The position numbers were made by a program, and so were the translations under genes. Positions 15,239 to 23,252 of a DNA stretch of 64,000 nt are shown piece after piece (position 1 is the stretch's first letter; every line of letters begins with the position of its first letter). The stretch is from JBCDCY01 sp039180875 (GTDB lineage Bacteria; Pseudomonadota; Alphaproteobacteria; Rhodobacterales; Rhodobacteraceae), in contig JBCDCY010000008.1 of the NCBI GenBank assembly GCA_039180875.1, positions 1 through 64,000 of the forward strand, written 5' to 3'. The notes beneath the pieces were generated by a model. That model saw only the letters and a program-made list of their open reading frames with translations, was not told the origin of the DNA and ran no database searches.

Positions 15239-16471
15239 TCAGAGGCTTGCGTTGGTGTGCTGACGTAGCTCCGTGCGCGCCACCTGGCGGCGGTGCACGG
15301 CGTCGGGCCCATCGGCCAGGCGGAGGGTGCGGACATGGGTCCAGGCGATGGCGAGCGGCGTGTCCTGGCTGACGCCGGCGCCGCCGTGCATCTGCACCGC
15401 CTCGTCGATCACCTTCAGCGCCACCCGCGGCGCCACAACCTTGATCTGGCTGATCCAGGGCGCGGCGGCCCGCGCATCGCCCTGGTCCATCATCCAGGCG
15501 GCCTTCAGGCAGAGGAGCCGCGCCTGTTCGATCTCCATCCGGCACTCGGCGATGATGTCGTAGTTGGCGCCAAGCTGAGCGAGCGGCTTGCCGAACGCCT
15601 CCCGCTCCAGCGCCCGGCGGCACATCTGCGACAGTGCCGCCTCCGCCTGACCGATGGCGCGCATGCAATGGTGGATACGTCCGGGGCCCAGGCGCCCCTG
15701 GCTGATCTCAAAGCCTCGCCCCTCGCCGAGCAGCATGTTCTCTGCTGGCACGCGCACGTCGGTGAAGCGGATGTGCATGTGGCCGTGGGGCGCATCGTCG
15801 TGGCCGTAGACCTCCATGGCGCGCAGGATCTCGACGCCGGGCGTCTCCGCCGGCACCACGATCATCGAGTGCTGCTGATGCTTCGGCCGGTCCGCATCCG
15901 GCGTCGCGACCATGGTGATGTAGACTTTGCAGCGCGGATCGCCGGCGCCCGACGACCACCATTTCTCACCGTTCAGCACGTAGTGGTCGCCGTCACGCGC
16001 ACAGGTCATCGCCATGTTGGTCGCGTCGGAGGAGGCGACGTCCGGCTCCGTCATCAGATAGGCGGAGCGGATCTCGCCCTCGAGCAGCGGTTTCAGCCAT
16101 TGCTCCTTCATCGCCGGCGTGCCGTAGCGCTCGAACACTTCCATGTTGCCCGTGTCGGGGGCCGAGCAATTGAAGACCTCCGCCGCCAATGGCACCTTCC
16201 CCATCTCTTCGGCGAGGTAGGCGTATTCGACGGTCGAGAGGCCGAAGCCCTGGTCACTGTCGGTCAGCCAGAAGTTCCAGAGGCCACGCTCCTTCGCCTT
16301 CGCCTTCAAGCCTTCGAGGATCTCGGTCATCCGGGGCGTGTATTCGAACCGGTCGCCGGTCGAGCCGACGAGGGAATGGTACTCCTCCGACAATGGCGCG
16401 ATCTCGGTCGCCACCATGTCGCGCACCTGTTCGATCAAGGGGCGCACACGCTCCGAAACGCCAAGATCCAT
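15239..16471 (-). CDS. Acyl-CoA dehydrogenase (ACAD10/11-like)
   Basis: A 410-residue FAD enzyme. The middle domain has the FAD-binding run Y-L-M-T-E-P-D-V-A-S-S-D-A-T and N-G-E-K-W-W-S-S-G-A. The C-terminal helix bundle ends Q-M-H-G-G-A-G-V-S-Q-D and L-R-L-A-D-G-P-D-A-V-H, features of the ACAD10/11-type subfamily. It would oxidise an acyl-CoA to an enoyl-CoA, passing electrons to ETF. The ATG at 16471 follows GGGAGG. First gene of a four-gene unit with phosphatase, kinase and NMO, whose linkage suggests catabolism of a hydroxylated acyl chain via a phosphorylated intermediate. Confidence 0.88.
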   Translation of the reverse strand: MDLGVSERVRPLIEQVRDMVATEIAPLSEEYHSLVGSTGDRFEYTPRMTEILEGLKAKAKERGLWNFWLTDSDQGFGLSTVEYAYLAEEMGKVPLAAEVFNCSAPDTGNMEVFERYGTPAMKEQWLKPLLEGEIRSAYLMTEPDVASSDATNMAMTCARDGDHYVLNGEKWWSSGAGDPRCKVYITMVATPDADRPKHQQHSMIVVPAETPGVEILRAMEVYGHDDAPHGHMHIRFTDVRVPAENMLLGEGRGFEISQGRLGPGRIHHCMRAIGQAEAALSQMCRRALEREAFGKPLAQLGANYDIIAECRMEIEQARLLCLKAAWMMDQGDARAAAPWISQIKVVAPRVALKVIDEAVQMHGGAGVSQDTPLAIAWTHVRTLRLADGPDAVHRRQVARTELRQHTNASL

Positions 16472-16703
16472 CGCCACTTCCTCCCTGCACGTTCTGGTTG
16501 CTTGGCGCTTTTGGCCGGCCCCTTTTCCGGGGCGATGCGCGTTCTCTCCGGCAACGACGCCCCCAGGATCACGGCGCGTCGTCGAGGAGACTATGGGACG
16601 AATGAGAGCCAGCGCAATGGCAGCCGTCGCGTCAGTCGGGATTGCCGATGCGTGCAGCGCTCGCACGTATCCACTCGCCACACGATGACCGGGGGCCGGG
16701 AGC

Positions 16704-17504
16704 CTACGGAGCGTCGAGCCAGTCGGGGGCCGTCATCCCGCATTCGGGGCGGAAATAGGCGATCATCCGTCCCTCGGCAGGCGCCGTCGCCCCCGGCGCC
16801 CATGGGGCCACGCCGTGGAGCGCCAGGCGATGCACCACGTAAGCCTCACCGGGGGCTGCGCTGATCACCACCCGCCGGCACTGTGCAAAGACCTGCCTGC
16901 GGGCGGCGTGGTAGACCTCGGTCAGATCGACCTCGCCCCACCGGTCCTCGGGTTGGTCCGCGAGCGCTTCGCGAAAGGCCTCGCGCATCAGCGCATGGGA
17001 GCCTTCCCAAACCACGAAGGGCGCGGCACCTGAGGCCACCGGGACGAGCGGCAGGCCAAGGAGGAAGGCGTGGTGCTCCCGCAGATACCGCCGCCGCTCC
17101 GGCCCCTCCGCCAACAGCCCGTCGACATGGGCCGCGTCGCGCTGCCGGCGGTAGCGGGCGGCGCCGTCGCTCTCGCCCGGGCCCTGGCGCGGATAGCCGG
17201 GGTAGCAGACGGAGATCTGCGCCCGTTCCCAAGCGATGGGCCCCTGCCCCAGCATCCCTTCGAGGAAACGGATCGCGGCACCGGTGAGCGGCGGGCCGTT
17301 CGCCACCCTGCCGTTGGGGCCGTTGGGGAGAGCCTGGACGCCGACGAACCAGGTGCCGTCGTGGCGCAGCCAGGTGGCCTGCTGGGCGGGATCGGCGGCG
17401 ATGCGGGCCGCGATGGGGCGCACGGCCGCGCTCCAGGCGGCTATTGCGGGATCCTTAGGAAAGCGCACCCAGCCGCGCTGGCGAAGCGCCTCGGCCGGGC
17501 TCAC
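16704..17504 (-). CDS. 2OG-Fe(II) oxygenase-like protein coupled to dusA
   Basis: 266 residues. Although I do not recognise a named family, the protein has the layout of an iron/2-oxoglutarate oxygenase: an H-V-D facial-triad motif (A-A-H-V-D-G-L-L, around residue 125), a distal His in L-A-L-H-G-V-A-P-W-A-P, and an Arg shortly after (G-R-M-I-A-Y-F-R-P) that could bind 2-oxoglutarate. Relatives of PhyH type show the same spacing. The start codon overlaps the dusA stop (ATGA), so it is translated with the tRNA dihydrouridine synthase. A role in tRNA modification is possible but not shown by sequence. Confidence 0.55.
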   Translation of the reverse strand: MSPAEALRQRGWVRFPKDPAIAAWSAAVRPIAARIAADPAQQATWLRHDGTWFVGVQALPNGPNGRVANGPPLTGAAIRFLEGMLGQGPIAWERAQISVCYPGYPRQGPGESDGAARYRRQRDAAHVDGLLAEGPERRRYLREHHAFLLGLPLVPVASGAAPFVVWEGSHALMREAFREALADQPEDRWGEVDLTEVYHAARRQVFAQCRRVVISAAPGEAYVVHRLALHGVAPWAPGATAPAEGRMIAYFRPECGMTAPDWLDAP

Positions 17505-18487
17505 GCCGCCTCGGCCACCTCGCCGAGGGCGGCGAGCACCAGGTCCGGCCCGGCGCCCGGCAGGTGTTGACCGTCCGACAGCGTCCGCCGCCAGCGCCGC
17601 GCGCCCGGCTGGCCGGCAAAGGCGCCGAGCATGTGGCGGGTGATGTGGTTGAGCGGCAACCCGGCGGAGCGCCAGCGCTCGATATAGGGCAGCATGGCCA
17701 GCACCGCGCTGCGGGCCGGCACGTCCGGGACGTCGGCGCCGAAGACCACCCGGTCGGCCGGGCCGAGGATCGCTGCGGGATCGTGGTAGGCGGCGCGCCC
17801 GATCATCGTGCCGGCAAGGCCCGCGGCCCGCTCCACCTCCGCCGCCTCGAGGGTCATCAGCCCGCCGTTCAGGACGATCTCGAGCTCCGGGTAGGCCGCG
17901 GCCATGCGATGCACGAGCGGATAGTCGAGCGGCGGCACGCTCCGGTTCTCCTTCGGGCTCAAGCCCTTCAGCCAGGCCTTTCGGGCGTGGATGATGACCC
18001 GACGGATGCCGGCACCCGCGACGGCGTCGAGAAAGCGCGGCAAGGCCTCCTCCGGCTCCTGCTCATCGACGCCGATCCGGCACTTCACCGTGACCTCGGC
18101 CGTGGTCGCCCCACGCATCGCGGCGAGGCACTCGGCGACCAGATCGGGCTCCCGCATCAGGCAGGCACCGAAGCGGCCCGCCTGCACCCGGTCGGAGGGG
18201 CAGCCGACGTTGAGGTTGATCTCGGCGTAGCCGTAAGGCGCGGCGATCTCGACCGCCCGGGCCAGCACCTCCGGCTCCGACCCACCGAGCTGCAAGGCCA
18301 CGGGATGCTCGGCCGCGTCGAGCTCCAGCAACCGCTCCGCCGGCCCATGCACCAAGGCAGCGCCCGCCACCATCTCGGTATAGAGCAGCGCGTGCCGGGA
18401 GAACCGCCGATGAAAGGTCCGACAGTGCCTGTCGGTCCAGTCCATCATGGGCGCGACCGATAACTTAGCTGACTGAATCACCGTCAT
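17501..18487 (-). CDS. dusA: tRNA-dihydrouridine(20/20a) synthase DusA
   Basis: A 328-residue FMN TIM barrel. DusA features: the opening L-S-V-A-P-M-M-D-W-T-D-R-H-C-R, M-V-A-G-A-A-L-V-H-G, the catalytic Cys in L-N-V-G-C-P-S-D-R-V-Q-A-G-R-F-G-A-C-L-M, and I-I-H-A-R-K-A-W-L-K-G-L-S-P-K-E-N-R. The enzyme reduces U20/U20a in the tRNA D-loop with NADPH. It leads a two-gene minus-strand unit; the 250 bp upstream (18488-18739) hold no gene I can support and probably carry its promoter. Confidence 0.93.
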   Translation of the reverse strand: MTVIQSAKLSVAPMMDWTDRHCRTFHRRFSRHALLYTEMVAGAALVHGPAERLLELDAAEHPVALQLGGSEPEVLARAVEIAAPYGYAEINLNVGCPSDRVQAGRFGACLMREPDLVAECLAAMRGATTAEVTVKCRIGVDEQEPEEALPRFLDAVAGAGIRRVIIHARKAWLKGLSPKENRSVPPLDYPLVHRMAAAYPELEIVLNGGLMTLEAAEVERAAGLAGTMIGRAAYHDPAAILGPADRVVFGADVPDVPARSAVLAMLPYIERWRSAGLPLNHITRHMLGAFAGQPGARRWRRTLSDGQHLPGAGPDLVLAALGEVAEAA

Positions 18488-18739
18488 TCTTCCGTGTCGT
18501 CACAGTGTCGATGGCGCGCCAGGCGACGCCGGAGGACGCCCCTATATCCCGCTATGCGCCGCTCCGCGACCCATCACAGGCGTATCGCGCACGCGAGGCG
18601 GGTCCCATCAGCAAGTTAACCTAAGGCCCGCGCGAGATCCGATGAGAGGATCGTCGGGGCCGACGATTGAACGCAGATCAAGGGTTAGCGGCCCGGCCGA
18701 GCCACATGCTGGCGAAGACCTGTCGTTGCACCGACATGC

Positions 18740-19384
18740 TCACACCGTCTTAACAGCTGCGACATCCGCAGGCCGCCCGACTACTGCAGTGACGCGGCTC
18801 GCCAAATCGGCCATCAGGCTGGCGCGCGTCTCGCCGGAACGGGCGCGGACCGCTTGGGCATACATCATGTCGATCAGGCGCTGGGCGCGTACGAAAGGGC
18901 CCGGTTCGGCCGAGAGACGACCGGCCGTAACCTCGGTCGAGAAGCGTTCCGCAAGGGCGGCCGCGGTCTGCTCTGCGATCTCCGCCAACCTGTCGCGGAC
19001 CGCCGGCTGGCTCTCCGCCGCGGTGCTGGCGCAGCAGGCGATCAGGCAGCCGGTCGGCATACCGGGCGTGGTATTGCCCTCTGCAGCGATCCGCAGAAAC
19101 GCCGATACGGCGGTGCCGATCTCCGCCTCGGCCAGGAATGCGCGGAGCGGCGCGGTGCCGTAGGTTCCGCCGTATTGCTCGAGCGCCGCCATGAAGAGAT
19201 CCGCCTTGTCGCCGTAGGCTGTGTAGAGCGTCGGGCGGGAGACACCCATCGCCGCCGTCAGTTCGCTCAGCGACGCGCCCTCATAGCCGAGACGCCAGAA
19301 AGTCTCTGTCGCCCGGGCCAGGACGGCTGCTCTGTCGATGCTGCGCGGGCGGCCACGGGGCAGCCTTTCGGACTTCTCACTCAT
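18740..19384 (-). CDS. TetR/AcrR family repressor
   Basis: 214 residues. The N-terminal HTH runs from R-G-R-P-R-S-I-D to the recognition helix S-R-P-T-L-Y-T-A-Y-G-D-K, standard for TetR. The ligand domain has the tail found in regulators of SDR, azoreductase and similar redox genes (G-C-L-I-A-C-C-A-S-T). Two copies of the motif TACCGATC lie immediately upstream, one overlapping its own leader and one inside the promoters. It is therefore very likely autoregulated and represses the divergent SDR-azoreductase unit. The SD AAGGAAA lies directly next to the inner operator half. Confidence 0.88.
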   Translation of the reverse strand: MSEKSERLPRGRPRSIDRAAVLARATETFWRLGYEGASLSELTAAMGVSRPTLYTAYGDKADLFMAALEQYGGTYGTAPLRAFLAEAEIGTAVSAFLRIAAEGNTTPGMPTGCLIACCASTAAESQPAVRDRLAEIAEQTAAALAERFSTEVTAGRLSAEPGPFVRAQRLIDMMYAQAVRARSGETRASLMADLASRVTAVVGRPADVAAVKTV

Positions 19385-19390
19385 TTTCCT

Positions 19391-19402
19391 TACCGATCTG
19401 CA
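19391..19402. promoter_or_regulatory. Secondary TetR operator half-site in the tetR leader
   Basis: TACCGATCTGCA repeats the first eight bases of the full operator at 19438-19449. It lies between the tetR promoter and its Shine-Dalgarno sequence, so a bound repressor could block elongation or ribosome access. Confidence 0.5.
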
Positions 19403-19410
19403 TTTAATTG

Positions 19411-19460
19411 TTGACCTCGGGTTCTGGGCAATTTATCTACCGATCGGTAATTTAAATCAA
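19411..19460. promoter_or_regulatory. Interlocked divergent promoters with palindromic operator TACCGATCGGTA
   Basis: The 12-bp perfect palindrome TACCGATCGGTA spans 19438-19449. On the plus strand TTGACC (19411-19416), a 17-bp spacer and TATCTA (19434-19439) form a promoter for the SDR gene whose -10 abuts and enters the operator. On the minus strand TTGATT (19455-19460), a 17-bp spacer and GATAAA (19432-19437) form the tetR promoter, with the operator filling its spacer. A dimer on this one site would shut both promoters. Confidence 0.72.
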
Positions 19461-19470
19461 GAGCCGAGCC

Positions 19471-20229
19471 ATGACACTGACCGAAAAAACTGCCCTTATC
19501 ACCGGCGCCACGACCGGGATCGGGCACGCGACGGCCGAGGCGTTCCTGCGCGCCGGGGTTGCCAACCTGATCATCACCGGCCAGGACGAGGCGCGGCTTG
19601 AAGCGGCGCGCGCCTCGCTCAACGCGCACGGAGCCAGCGTCACAGCGCTCCGCTGGCGGGCCGACCGGGCCGAGGACAGCGCGGCCCTGGCCGAAGCGGT
19701 CAAAGCCAGCCACGGCACGCTCGACATCGTGTTCGCCAATGCCGGCGTGACCTGGCCCGCGCCCCTCGGACAGATCGAGGCGAAGACCGCGCAGGATCAG
19801 TTCATGATCAACGTCACGGCGCCCCTTCTTCTGGTGCAGGCGCTCGCACCGCTGCTGCGCGATGGCGGCTCGGTGGTGCTCAACACCTCCTGCCTCGACG
19901 TGCTGGGAATGCCCGGCATGGCCGTCTACTCGGCCTCGAAGGCAGCGCTGCGTTCGGTGGCCCGGACCCTGTCGGTCGAACTCGCCGAGAGGGGCGTGCG
20001 GGTGAACACGGTGGCGCCCGGACCGATCGAGACGCCGATCTACGGCAAGCTCGGCATGCCCGAAGAGCAGCTGAACGAGATGGCCGCCGGCATCGTCGCC
20101 CAGGTGCCGGCCGGCCGCTTCGGCAAGCCCGAGGAGATTGCCTCTGCCGTGCTGTTCCTGGCCTCCAACGCCTCGTCCTACATGCGCGGCGCAGAGGTCA
20201 CCGTCGACGGCGGGTGGACGAGCCTATGA
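19471..20229 (+). CDS. SDR family NAD(P)-dependent oxidoreductase
   Basis: A 252-residue classical short-chain dehydrogenase. The cofactor motif is T-G-A-T-T-G-I-G near residue 12, N-A-G-V lies near 90, the catalytic Ser is in N-T-S-C-L-D, and Tyr/Lys are in Y-S-A-S-K. The C-terminus (G-A-E-V-T-V-D-G-G-W-T-S-L) is typical. It is divergent from tetR and controlled by the shared operator. The azoreductase gene follows within 53 bp. SDRs of this group, often paired with TetR, reduce carbonyl or quinone compounds; the substrate is unknown. Confidence 0.88.
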   Translation: MTLTEKTALITGATTGIGHATAEAFLRAGVANLIITGQDEARLEAARASLNAHGASVTALRWRADRAEDSAALAEAVKASHGTLDIVFANAGVTWPAPLGQIEAKTAQDQFMINVTAPLLLVQALAPLLRDGGSVVLNTSCLDVLGMPGMAVYSASKAALRSVARTLSVELAERGVRVNTVAPGPIETPIYGKLGMPEEQLNEMAAGIVAQVPAGRFGKPEEIASAVLFLASNASSYMRGAEVTVDGGWTSL

Positions 20230-20282
20230 CCTTCATCTCCCGCCTCCAAACCCTCCTACCCTTCAACAGAAAGGTTCCTTCC

Positions 20283-20924
20283 ATGTCCCAAGACACACCG
20301 ACGATCCTGCGGATCGACTCGTCCGGTCGGCTGTCCAAGTCCTATTCCCGCCCCCTGGCCGACCGCATGGTCGCCGGTCTGCAGGCACGGAACCCGGGCG
20401 CCCTGGTGGTCACCCGCGACCTGACCGCCCAGGTGCCGCCGGTGGTCGACGAGGCCTGGTTCGACGCGGCCTACACCGCCGAGGACGAGCGTTCGGAGGC
20501 CGCCCGCCAGGCGCTCGCCGCCTCCGACGAGATCGTGGAGGAGTTTCTGCGCGCCTCGGCCATCGTCATCGCCGCGCCGATCTACAACTTCTCGGTCTCC
20601 GCGCAGCTCAAGCTCTGGATCGATCAGGTGGCGCGGTTCGGCCGGACCTTCACCTACACCGAGAACGGGCCGAAGCCGCTCGGTGAGGACCGGCCGACTT
20701 ATCTGATCGTGGCCTCGGGCGGCACCAAGATCGACTCCGAGATCGACTTCGCCACCGGCTATCTGCGGCACATTCTGGGCTTTATCGGCCTGCGCAGCGT
20801 CCACGTGATCGAGGCGGATCAGCTGATGCAGCACGCCGAGACCAAGCTGCCGGCGGCCGAGGCGCAGATCGACGCGCTTGTCGCGGCCTTCGAGCCCAAG
20901 CGGGCCGTGCTGGAGATGGCGTAA
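20283..20924 (+). CDS. azoR: FMN-dependent NADH-azoreductase
   Basis: 213 residues with a flavodoxin-like fold. Family blocks: S-S-G-R-L-S-K-S-Y-S-R after the first strand, A-P-I-Y-N-F-S-V-S-A-Q-L-K-L-W-I-D (FMN binding), and a C-terminal Y-L-R-H-I-L-G-F-I-G-L. AzoR-type enzymes reduce quinones and azo compounds with two electrons from NADH, protecting against electrophilic quinones. The ATG at 20283 suits the family length and has AAAGG upstream; an earlier ATG at 20226 overlaps the SDR stop and would add 19 residues. Confidence 0.88.
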   Translation: MSQDTPTILRIDSSGRLSKSYSRPLADRMVAGLQARNPGALVVTRDLTAQVPPVVDEAWFDAAYTAEDERSEAARQALAASDEIVEEFLRASAIVIAAPIYNFSVSAQLKLWIDQVARFGRTFTYTENGPKPLGEDRPTYLIVASGGTKIDSEIDFATGYLRHILGFIGLRSVHVIEADQLMQHAETKLPAAEAQIDALVAAFEPKRAVLEMA

Positions 20925-21075
20925 GGCCAGCGGGGCGCCGGGGCCTGGATCGGGGTGCGGCTATGAGACGGAGCCGAAGCGCAGCGACGCAAAGGAACGT
21001 CGCCAGCGCCCGGCCCGTGATCGCAGGCTCGCAACCTGATCCAGGACCCGTGGCGCCGACGGAGGGTCTCCACGT

Positions 21076-22233
21076 ATGGAACCGATGGAAGGTCCGATGA
21101 AACCTAAGTTCATTGCGCTCTCAGCTGCGGCGCTTCTCTTACAGGCGGCCCCTCTCGCCGCGAACGGGTGGGAGCCGATCGAACGGCGCGCTTCAGGCCT
21201 CGAGATCATGGCCGAGCTCCCGGAGGGGCCGGGCAATATCGCGGTCGGCCCCGACGGGCGCGTCTTTCTCACCATGCACCAGGCCTTCGGGCCGGAGCTG
21301 AAACTCGTGGAGCTTCTGCCGGACGGCACGACCCGGCCGTATCCGACGGCGGCGTGGGCCAGCGCGCTCGGCGACGACGGGGTTGGGCTGCATGCGCCGC
21401 TCGGCCTTCAGGTCGACACCTCCGGCATCCTCTGGGTCATCAACAACGCCGCGGGCGTGCCGCGGGGCGTCGGCGGCCCCCGCGTCCTCGCCTGGGACAC
21501 CCGGGCCGAGGCGCTCCACCGCGTCATCGAGGTCCCTGCCCCAGCCTCGACCCCGTCCTCCTTCGTCAACGATCTCGCCGTCGGTCGGGCGAACGACGCC
21601 CTCTACCTCGCGGATGTCACGGGCGACGATGGCCCGGCGATCATCGTCGTGGACCTCACGACCGGCGCCATGCGTCGTCGGCTCGCCGGGGCCGAGCCGC
21701 TCTTGCCGGAGGCCGACGCCCCTATCGTCATCGATGGGCAGGAGACGCGAAATCCCGGACCCACGGCGGCCGGTGTGCTGCATCGGTCGGGCCTCAACCC
21801 GATCACGCTCGATCCGAACGGCACGTGGGTCTACTTCGGCGCGGTGCACGGCACCTCGGTTCATCGCGTCCAAAGCGCCGATCTCCGCGACTTCAGCTTG
21901 AGCGATGCCGATCTGCTGGCGCGGATCGAGAGGTATGGCGACAAGCCGGTCTCGGACGGCATCACCATCGACGCGGCCGGCAACGTCTATATCACCGACT
22001 TGAACGGCAAGGCGATCGGCGTCACGCAGCCGGACGGACGCTACGAGGCGTTGGTGAGCGACGAGATGATGATCTGGCCCGACAGCCTCAGCGCCGGTCC
22101 GGACGGCCATGTCTGGGTGGCCATCAACCAGCTCAACCGATCCGCGCCGCTGAGTGCCGGAACCGACGACAGCGCGCCGCCCTATCACGTCGCCCGGATC
22201 GACGCGGTGGCGCCGCTGGTCGTCGGCCGGTGA
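21076..22233 (+). CDS. Exported major royal jelly/yellow-family beta-propeller protein
   Basis: 385 residues with an N-terminal signal peptide (M-K-P-K-F-I-A-L-S-A-A-A-L-L, cleavage near A-A-N-G). The mature part has the six-bladed propeller style of MRJP/yellow proteins: A-P-L-G-L-Q-V-D-T-S-G-I-L-W-V-I, F-V-N-D-L-A-V, Y-L-A-D-V-T, L-N-P-I-T-L-D-P-N-G-T-W-V-Y-F, and S-D-G-I-T-I-D-A-A-G-N-V-Y. Bacterial members are poorly known; some act as lactonase- or tautomerase-like proteins. GGAGGG lies 9 bp before the ATG at 21076, while an internal ATG at 21097 starts closer to the signal peptide. Confidence 0.75.
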   Translation: MEPMEGPMKPKFIALSAAALLLQAAPLAANGWEPIERRASGLEIMAELPEGPGNIAVGPDGRVFLTMHQAFGPELKLVELLPDGTTRPYPTAAWASALGDDGVGLHAPLGLQVDTSGILWVINNAAGVPRGVGGPRVLAWDTRAEALHRVIEVPAPASTPSSFVNDLAVGRANDALYLADVTGDDGPAIIVVDLTTGAMRRRLAGAEPLLPEADAPIVIDGQETRNPGPTAAGVLHRSGLNPITLDPNGTWVYFGAVHGTSVHRVQSADLRDFSLSDADLLARIERYGDKPVSDGITIDAAGNVYITDLNGKAIGVTQPDGRYEALVSDEMMIWPDSLSAGPDGHVWVAINQLNRSAPLSAGTDDSAPPYHVARIDAVAPLVVGR

Positions 22234-22281
22234 CGGCTGACAGGCGGATCGCCCGCCGAACCTGATCTCTCAGGAGGCTCC

Positions 22282-23205
22282 ATGACCTTTCGCCCGCTCG
22301 CTCTCGCGATCACCGTGCTGCTGAGCCTGACACAGCCGCTTGCCGCCTTGGATCTGGGCGGCGGATACGGCATCCGGACCTACGCCTCGCCCGATCCGGA
22401 CTCGGTCAACTCCCACCTGATCGAGACGCCGGACGGTGTGATCGTGATCAGCGCGCAGCGGACGTTCAGCCAAGCCGACCGCGCCATTGCCCGCACGCGC
22501 CGCGTCGGCAAGCCCGTCGCCGCCATCGTCATACCGGTGGCGCACACCGATCATTTCGGCGGCCTGACGCGTTGGCGGAGCGCCTACCCGGACGCGCAGG
22601 TCATCGCCGCCGCGGCGACGGTCGAGAGCATGCGCACCGATGCCCAGGGCTACATCGCCAGCCGGAAAGAGGCGCTCGGCCCCGATTTCCCAAGCCAGGC
22701 GCAGGTGATCGCCAGCCTCCCCGACACGATCGTCGCGGATGGTGACGAGATGACCATCGACGGGTTGCGCCTAAGGTTTCGCGACCTGCCGGACAACAAC
22801 GCGCCGACGAACACGATGGTCCATCTGCCGGATCACGACGTGCTCTTCACCAGCGAGGTCGTGGAGGACGGCGTCACGGCTTTCTTGCGCGATGCCGATC
22901 TCGACATCTGGCTTGCGCAGCTCGATCAGGTCGCGCGCGAGTTCGGCGACGTTCGCATCTTCTACCCGGCCCACCGCACACCCGGGGCGCCGGCGCCGCT
23001 TATTGCCGAGGCGCGCGCCCATCTCTCGCTCTATCGCGACGGGATCGACGCGGCACTGGCCGATGACGGCGAGATCGACGCGCCGGAGCAGGCCGCCCTG
23101 ACCGCGCGGATCGAGGCGGCCTATCCCGACTATGCCGAGGTTGCGCGCGTGCCCCGGGCAGAGCTCGTCGCCGCCAATATCCGCTGGCAGGCAGACCGGC
23201 GGTGA
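22282..23205 (+). CDS. Exported metallo-beta-lactamase-fold protein, incomplete first metal motif
   Basis: 307 residues with a signal peptide (ending T-Q-P-L-A-A-L-D). The MBL fold is indicated by N-S-H-L-I-E-T-P-D-G-V-I-V-I, the motif A-H-T-D-H-F-G-G, and later T-N-T-M-V-H-L-P-D-H-D-V-L-F-T and F-Y-P-A-H-R-T-P-G. The usual H-x-H-x-D-H has lost its first His (V-A-H-T-D-H), so one metal site is altered or the protein binds a single metal. SD AGGAGG is 5-6 bp before the ATG. It follows the MRJP-like gene by 48 bp and probably shares its transcript. Substrate unknown. Confidence 0.75.
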   Translation: MTFRPLALAITVLLSLTQPLAALDLGGGYGIRTYASPDPDSVNSHLIETPDGVIVISAQRTFSQADRAIARTRRVGKPVAAIVIPVAHTDHFGGLTRWRSAYPDAQVIAAAATVESMRTDAQGYIASRKEALGPDFPSQAQVIASLPDTIVADGDEMTIDGLRLRFRDLPDNNAPTNTMVHLPDHDVLFTSEVVEDGVTAFLRDADLDIWLAQLDQVAREFGDVRIFYPAHRTPGAPAPLIAEARAHLSLYRDGIDAALADDGEIDAPEQAALTARIEAAYPDYAEVARVPRAELVAANIRWQADRR

Positions 23206-23252
23206 CGGAGTGTCGGGCGCGCTCGCCAAACCAGCTACGGAGGACACGGCGA

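Noticed and set aside
20941..21056. Long-range inverted match CCTGGATC / GATCCAGG after azoR
   Set aside because: Arms are short and ~100 bp apart in GC-rich sequence, so I do not treat this as a defined element.
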